NCBI RefSeq assembly: GCF_027460265.1
Contig: NZ_JAPZBC010000001.1
Location: forward strand, 930,001-994,000
Length of the DNA stretch: 64,000 nucleotides
Direction: 5' to 3'
Source of the DNA: Streptomyces sp. WMMC940
GTDB lineage: Bacteria; Actinomycetota; Actinomycetes; Streptomycetales; Streptomycetaceae
Every line of letters starts with the position of its first letter. The stretch's first letter is position 1. The position numbers and the translations under genes are program-made. The notes under the pieces were generated by a model. The model worked only from the letters and a program-made list of their open reading frames with translations. It did not search any database and was not told the origin of the DNA. Positions 60,116 to 64,000 of this stretch are shown in pieces.

Positions 60116-61162
60116 TCATCGTCCCGACGCGCGAACCGTCCCGTCGGCGTACGAGCCGTCCTCGGGGCCGTGGCGGCCGTCGCGGTGTACCGGACCGTGC
60201 GGGTCCGCGCAGTGCCCCGCCGCACCCGGCGCGCCGGCAGGGGCGCCGACCTGGAGCAGGGTCTCCGGACCGTGGTCCACCTGGAGGGTGGTGTGGGTGA
60301 TGCCGAAGTCACGGCGCACCAGGTCCTCGAGATCGCGGCGTACGGCGTGGCAGTCGTCGCCGGGTTCGACGAGCACATGCGCGGACAGGGCCGCCTCCTG
60401 GGACGTGATCTGCCAGATGTGCAGGTCGTGGATCTCCCGCACTCCCCGCTGCGCCGCCAGTCGCTCACCGAGCCGGTCGGGGTCGACATGGGCGGGCGCC
60501 GCCTCGAGGAAGATCCGTCCCGAATCGCGGAGCAGCCCGTAGCCGGCCCTGAACATCAGGGCGACGACGACGAGCGTCGCGATGCCGTCGGCGCGTGCGA
60601 AGCCCGTGGTGAGGACGACGAGGGCCGCGACCGCGGTGCCGATGAACGCGAACAGGTCGTTCAGGATGTGCTGGTAGGCGCCCTCGACGTTCAGCGAGGA
60701 GCGGTTGGCACGGGAAAGGCACCAGGTGGCGGCCACATTGACCGCGATTCCCGCGAGGGCGGTGGCGAGCATCAGCCCGCCCTTGACCTCCGGAGGATCG
60801 ATGAGCCGCTCGACGGCCTCGACCGACAGCCAGGCGCCCAGCAGGATCAGGGAGAGGCCGTTCACCTGTGCGGAGAGGATCTCCACCCGCTTCAGCCCGT
60901 AGGTGTAGCCGCCCTTTGCGGGGCGCTTGGCTATCCGCATCGCCGCGAGCGCGAGGACGATGGCGACGGCGTCGGTGAGCATGTGAGCGGCATCGGAGAT
61001 CAGCGCGAGGGACTGCGCCACCACGCCGATGACGACTTCGACCGACATGAAGCCCACGATCAGGACGAGGGCGATCGAGAGCCACCGCCTGTCCGAGTCC
61101 CCCGTCACCCCGTGACCGTGATCGTGACCGTGCGCACCGCGGTGACCGTGACCCGTACCCAT
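60116..61162 (-). CDS. CDF-family (zinc/cobalt) efflux protein
   Basis: 348 residues. A His-rich N-terminus (HGHRGAHGHDHGHG) precedes six helices with the metal-site motifs DAAHMLTDA (TM2) and YQHILNDLF (TM5), i.e. HxxxD in both, as in the CzcD/ZitB group. The cytoplasmic C-terminal domain (VREIHDLHIWQITSQEAALS) carries the usual HIW segment. The C-terminus has a further His/Asp-rich tail (ADPHGPVHRDGRHGPED). It exports Zn2+ (or Co2+, Cd2+) against H+. Starts at 61162; upstream DNA is AT-rich. Confidence 0.93.
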   Translation of the reverse strand: MGTGHGHRGAHGHDHGHGVTGDSDRRWLSIALVLIVGFMSVEVVIGVVAQSLALISDAAHMLTDAVAIVLALAAMRIAKRPAKGGYTYGLKRVEILSAQVNGLSLILLGAWLSVEAVERLIDPPEVKGGLMLATALAGIAVNVAATWCLSRANRSSLNVEGAYQHILNDLFAFIGTAVAALVVLTTGFARADGIATLVVVALMFRAGYGLLRDSGRIFLEAAPAHVDPDRLGERLAAQRGVREIHDLHIWQITSQEAALSAHVLVEPGDDCHAVRRDLEDLVRRDFGITHTTLQVDHGPETLLQVGAPAGAPGAAGHCADPHGPVHRDGRHGPEDGSYADGTVRASGR

Positions 61163-61296
61163 CGATTCCCCCTGACCTGTGCATCACGTGCTTACCGGTT
61201 CGCAGTGAAACGCACGGAACGACTTCACGCAAAGGCTGCAACGATGTTGGTAATCGATGCCGATAGCAGGCCCATGACCTGGCATTTCACATGGAG

Positions 61297-61314
61297 AATG
61301 AGGAATTCCTCATT
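61297..61314. promoter_or_regulatory. Perfect 18-bp palindrome
   Basis: AATGAGGAATTCCTCATT is self-complementary over all 18 bases and lies in the AT-rich region upstream of the CDF gene. The length and symmetry fit a dimeric repressor site; the regulator is unknown. It is not the Zur consensus. Confidence 0.6.
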
Positions 61315-61623
61315 GAATCGACAGTCGTTGTCGCATTCATGGCGTGGGCGTTTCCTCCGGGGCGGCACCCGGATCCGGGTGTCCCCGGCCGTCCATCCGC
61401 CCGTCGCCGACCGGCGTGCCGACCCGACGGCGAACCTCCCCCGTCCGCCGGACGATCAGCGGCCCGGGTCCCACGCCGCATCGGGGAAGCACGGCCGGCG
61501 GTTCCGCTTCGCCCGGAGGACGACGCCGACGGTCCCCGGGGTGGGCCGAGCGCCCTGCCGACCGGGACCCGACGCGCCGTGTGCCTGCCGACCGGCCACG
61601 CGATGGTTCATGATGGGCGGGCC

Positions 61624-61855
61624 ATGCACTCGCCGCACACGGACCCTCGTCCCCCACTGCCCGTCGTGCGGACGGCCGTGTTCGCCCTCGTGGGCGGCGT
61701 GCTCGGGCTCACCGCCCGTCCTTCCGCGACCCGTGAGCGCCGCGGGCCGGGCGGCGGGCGCCGCGGCGGTGGCCGCGCGCTTCGCCGTGGGGCGGTGCAC
61801 GGCCGGCGTCCGCGAACCCTGCCACAGGCCGCCGCCGTCGACCGCGCGACCCAGG
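61624..61855 (+). pseudogene. Possible decayed membrane-protein gene before ycnI
   Basis: ATG 61624 starts VVRTAVFALVGGVLGLTA, a convincing first membrane segment. The frame then turns arginine-rich, while the neighbouring frame continues with PVSAAGRAAGAAAVAARFAV, a second hydrophobic segment. One indel near 61715-61730 would explain both. Similar small membrane proteins precede YcnI genes in actinobacteria. Tentative. Confidence 0.4.
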
Positions 61856-61890
61856 CAGGCAGCACTCATCCACCACGATCCGGAGACGCC

Positions 61891-62616
61891 ATGACCCGTA
61901 CCCCCGCGAGCATCCGCCGCGCGTGCCTCTGCCTCGCCACCGCCGTCGGTGCCGTACTGCTGGGCGCAGGCCCCGCAGCCGCGCACGTCGAAGTCGAGGC
62001 CGACAGGGCACAGGCCCTCGCCGAGGACGTCACGCTCACGTTCAACGCCGAATCGGAGTCCGACAAGGCCGGGATCACATCCCTGCGCGTCGTCCTCCCC
62101 AAGGGGATCGTCCCCGCCGACGTCACGTACACGGACGGCCCCGAGGGCTGGACGTTCGCCACCGCGGCCGACGGCTACACGGTCAAGGGGCCCGCCGTCG
62201 CCGTCGGGGCCGACGCCGAGTACTCGGTGCGCGTCCGGCAGTTGCCCGACGTCAGGGAGCTCGCCTTCAAGACGCTTCAGGGCTACGGCGACGGACGCGT
62301 CGACCGCTGGATCGAACTCGGCGCCTCGAGCGAACACGGCCACGGCCACGGCAACTCCGCACCCGTGCTGAAGCTCGAGGCGCCCGCGCCCGGCGCCACC
62401 GTGAAGAGCCCCACGCCCCCCGCCGCGCCGACGCCCACGCCGAGCGCTGCGGCACGCCCCGCCCCCGAGGCGTCCCCGGCGAGCACTCCGGCCACGGGTG
62501 CGGCGGTGGAGAGCGGCGGTTTGTCGGCCACCGGCTGGACCGCGATCGCCGTGGCCGCGGTGCTCGTGGCCGCCGCGGGGGCGTTCCTGCTCCGGCGGCG
62601 CTCCCGCGCGAGCTGA
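61891..62616 (+). CDS. ycnI: YcnI-like copper-binding protein (DUF1775)
   Basis: 241 residues. The signal peptide ends AGPAAA, so the mature protein starts at His32 (HVEVEAD), as in B. subtilis YcnI, where the N-terminal histidine helps bind Cu(II). The DUF1775 domain is at about 32-145 (LTFNAESESDKAGITSLRVV, GWTFATAADGYTVKGP, LAFKTLQGYGDGR). Then come a His/Gly segment (HGHGHGN), a Pro/Thr/Ala linker and a C-terminal LSATG followed by a membrane helix and RRRSRAS, which looks like a sortase signal with relaxed consensus. GGAG precedes ATG 61891. Extracellular copper-handling protein. Confidence 0.9.
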   Translation: MTRTPASIRRACLCLATAVGAVLLGAGPAAAHVEVEADRAQALAEDVTLTFNAESESDKAGITSLRVVLPKGIVPADVTYTDGPEGWTFATAADGYTVKGPAVAVGADAEYSVRVRQLPDVRELAFKTLQGYGDGRVDRWIELGASSEHGHGHGNSAPVLKLEAPAPGATVKSPTPPAAPTPTPSAAARPAPEASPASTPATGAAVESGGLSATGWTAIAVAAVLVAAAGAFLLRRRSRAS

Positions 62617-62676
62617 CGGACGGGCATCGCGAGTGGTGCCGCTCCCGCGCGAGCCGACGGACGGGCATCGCGAGTG
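62599..62676 (+). repeat. Tandem 37-bp repeat over the ycnI stop codon
   Basis: Copies at 62599-62635 and 62640-62676 (period 41 bp) differ by one base: copy 1 has CTGACGG, where TGA is the ycnI stop, and copy 2 has CCGACGG. The duplication therefore captured the end of the coding sequence. Confidence 0.9.
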
Positions 62677-62788
62677 TGATCCGCGGGGCGGCCGGAGGCA
62701 CAAGGCCGCAGGGGCCGGCCCCGGATCACCGGCCCGAGGGCACGCCTGCCCCGGCCGTGTTCCCCTCCCTCACCGGACTGCGCGCCCC

Positions 62789-63154
62789 TCACTCGCCTGA
62801 GCCCACGCCCGGCCGCAGTTCGGGGTGTTCCTCCGCCAGCCGGCCCGGTGCCGCCTGTCTCCAGGAGTCGACGAGAATGTCACGCAGTTCGGCCAGGTCC
62901 TCCAGCGCGCCGAGCCGCACCCGGACCCAGGACGAACTCGCCTCGTGCCGTGGTACCCAGAACTTCTCCGGCTCCGCGGCGATCAGTTCGGTCCGCTCGT
63001 GCTTCGGGCAGCGCACGGCGAACGACGTCTGATCGTCGGGAATCGTGATGTACATCTTCCCGGCCACGCGGAACGTGGGCATGCTCCATGCCTCCTTCTC
63101 CACCGTTTCCGGGAGCGACAGAGCGATACGGCGAATGTCCTCGGCCTCGATCAT
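62789..63154 (-). CDS. MmcQ/YjbR-family protein
   Basis: 121 residues of the MmcQ/YjbR family (CyaY-like fold). Typical segments: IRRIALSLPETVEKEAWSMP, FRVAGKMYITI and LAELRDILVDSWRQAAP. Although called DNA-binding, function is not established. ATG 63154 was chosen, as earlier in-frame starts add a non-homologous lead. Convergent with ycnI. Confidence 0.85.
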   Translation of the reverse strand: MIEAEDIRRIALSLPETVEKEAWSMPTFRVAGKMYITIPDDQTSFAVRCPKHERTELIAAEPEKFWVPRHEASSSWVRVRLGALEDLAELRDILVDSWRQAAPGRLAEEHPELRPGVGSGE

Positions 63155-63315
63155 GTGCCCACCGTAACCAGCGCCGCTGACACACCCCCGCGCTCGGACG
63201 GCGCCGGTGCCGACGCCGACAATGGACCTGCGGCCTCGGGCACGGCGGAGACCGTCCGGCACCGGCGCCGCGGGCCTGGTGCAAGATCTCCGCTCACACG
63301 GGGAAGGCTCTTGCT

Positions 63316-64000
63316 GTGGACGGGTTCGAGCAGAGCGGGGAGACGCCGGTGTCCGCGGGTACCTGTCTGTTGACCGTCGTGAGCCCGCGCAGGGACGAGG
63401 GCAACAGCCCGACCGGGATCGTCGGCCGGTGCCTGGCCCGGCAACTGCTCGCCATGGGGCGGCATGTGCGGGTGGTGGCCGAGCCGGACCAGTGCGGTGG
63501 CTGGCCCGACACGGTCGAGGTCGTGGAAGGGACCATCACCCGGCCGCTGGAGTGTGCCCGGGCCTTCGACGGTGTCGAGGCCGTGTTCCTCGCCGGTGCC
63601 CATCCGTCCACGGTCCGGGACGCACTCGCGCTGGCCCGAAACGCCCGCACCGGCAGAGTCGTTCTCCTGTCGTCCCACGGGCCCGAGTACGAAGCGGCCC
63701 ATCCCCCGGAGACCTGGTTCTGGCTGGCGATCGAGAAGGCTGTGGAGCACTCGGGCATCGCCTGGACGCACATCCGGCCGTCGGCCGTGATGGGTGCCGT
63801 CGTCGAGGGCACCTACCCGGCAACGGGGTCGGACTGGCCCGACACCGTCCGCGCCGACGGGACGGTCCGGGAGGCCTTCCTCGACCAGGGCCACTACCCC
63901 TTCATCCACGAGGAGGACCTCGCCGCCGTCGTGGCCGCAGCCCTGATCGGCAATGACCACACCGGGACGGTCGTGGAGGCTGTGGGCCCACCGCTGAGCA
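63316..64000 (+). CDS. NmrA-like NAD(P)-binding protein (3' end outside window)
   Basis: At least 228 residues, still open at the last base. GTG 63316 follows GGGGAAGG. Atypical SDR/NmrA-like Rossmann fold: TCLLTVVSPRRDEGNSPTGI stands where TGATG.xG would be, followed by MGRHVRVVAEPDQ, then DGVEAVFLAGAHPSTVRDAL, VVLLSSHGPEY and WTHIRPSAVMG. HYPFIHEEDLAAVVAAALIG is the familiar DxA/DIA element. The glycine-rich P-loop is degenerate in the first strand (SPRRDEGNSPTGI), so cofactor use is not certain. Confidence 0.75.
   Translation, partial: MDGFEQSGETPVSAGTCLLTVVSPRRDEGNSPTGIVGRCLARQLLAMGRHVRVVAEPDQCGGWPDTVEVVEGTITRPLECARAFDGVEAVFLAGAHPSTVRDALALARNARTGRVVLLSSHGPEYEAAHPPETWFWLAIEKAVEHSGIAWTHIRPSAVMGAVVEGTYPATGSDWPDTVRADGTVREAFLDQGHYPFIHEEDLAAVVAAALIGNDHTGTVVEAVGPPLS

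Larger units (their letters stand above)
61163..61890. other. Region between CDF and YcnI genes with regulatory palindrome and gene remnant
   Basis: About 730 bp. The left 160 bp are AT-rich (promoter of the CDF gene). The palindrome at 61297-61314 and a possible decayed membrane-protein gene at 61624-61855 are listed separately. Confidence 0.6.

Noticed and set aside
59916..60542. Plus-strand frame starting MNSTFRRD
   Set aside because: No ribosome site and antisense to the CDF gene over most of its length.

Overview
The window is GC-rich actinobacterial chromosome, almost certainly from a Streptomyces species. The signs are extreme G/C at third codon positions, frequent GTG starts and stop/start overlaps, a chaplin gene, a complete conservon (cvnABCD), an XRE/DUF397 pair beside a small ATPase, a DUF574-type methyltransferase and an NsrR/HmpA pair. 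No rRNA, tRNA, CRISPR array, IS element or phage gene was seen. Positions 1 and 64000 both cut through genes.

Layout. 1-2070: the end of a PLP-dependent D-cysteine desulfhydrase/ACC deaminase-like enzyme, then an Rrf2 regulator and a NIPSNAP protein with an operator-like palindrome at the regulator start. 2713-9230: a compact RiPP-type locus made of an MFS exporter, an S9 peptidase, a 39-aa Cys-free precursor peptide, a cobalamin-binding radical SAM maturase (CX7CX2C) and a DUF5825-like partner. 9444-17971: PaaX and GNAT genes, an alpha/beta hydrolase, a methyltransferase, the XRE/DUF397/ATPase group, a Nudix enzyme, and one polypeptide joining an ECF sigma factor, a zinc anti-sigma motif, a membrane helix and an external CAP domain. 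18568-24936: a second peptide system, with a double-glycine precursor followed by the three NHLM export proteins (HlyD-like, C39-peptidase ABC, second ABC) and no modification enzyme.

25419-34407: a PQQ-type propeller protein, a secreted VWA protein with its membrane partner, a CPBP protease, and the conservon on the minus strand. 34755-44163: N-formylglutamate amidohydrolase, chaplin, hmpA with nsrR (each preceded by a 23-bp NsrR-like site), an AI-2E-family permease, a nucleotidyltransferase, a histidine phosphatase and a DUF418 protein. 44603-47661: a Pls-like membrane protein with two nearly identical carrier domains and no adenylation domain. 47853-52746: a P450, a GAP-family protein, an MFS transporter and a SigB-type sigma factor.

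53037-62616 has a metal-handling theme: a CopZ-like chaperone, an ECF sigma factor, a His/Met-rich membrane protein, a small membrane protein coupled to a wrecked copper-ATPase start, a CDF exporter and a YcnI protein. A CobF-VOC fusion and an NfeD/SPFH pair lie among them. This part also contains decayed genes and short duplications, suggesting past rearrangement. The window ends with an MmcQ/YjbR protein and the start of an NmrA-like NAD(P)-binding protein.
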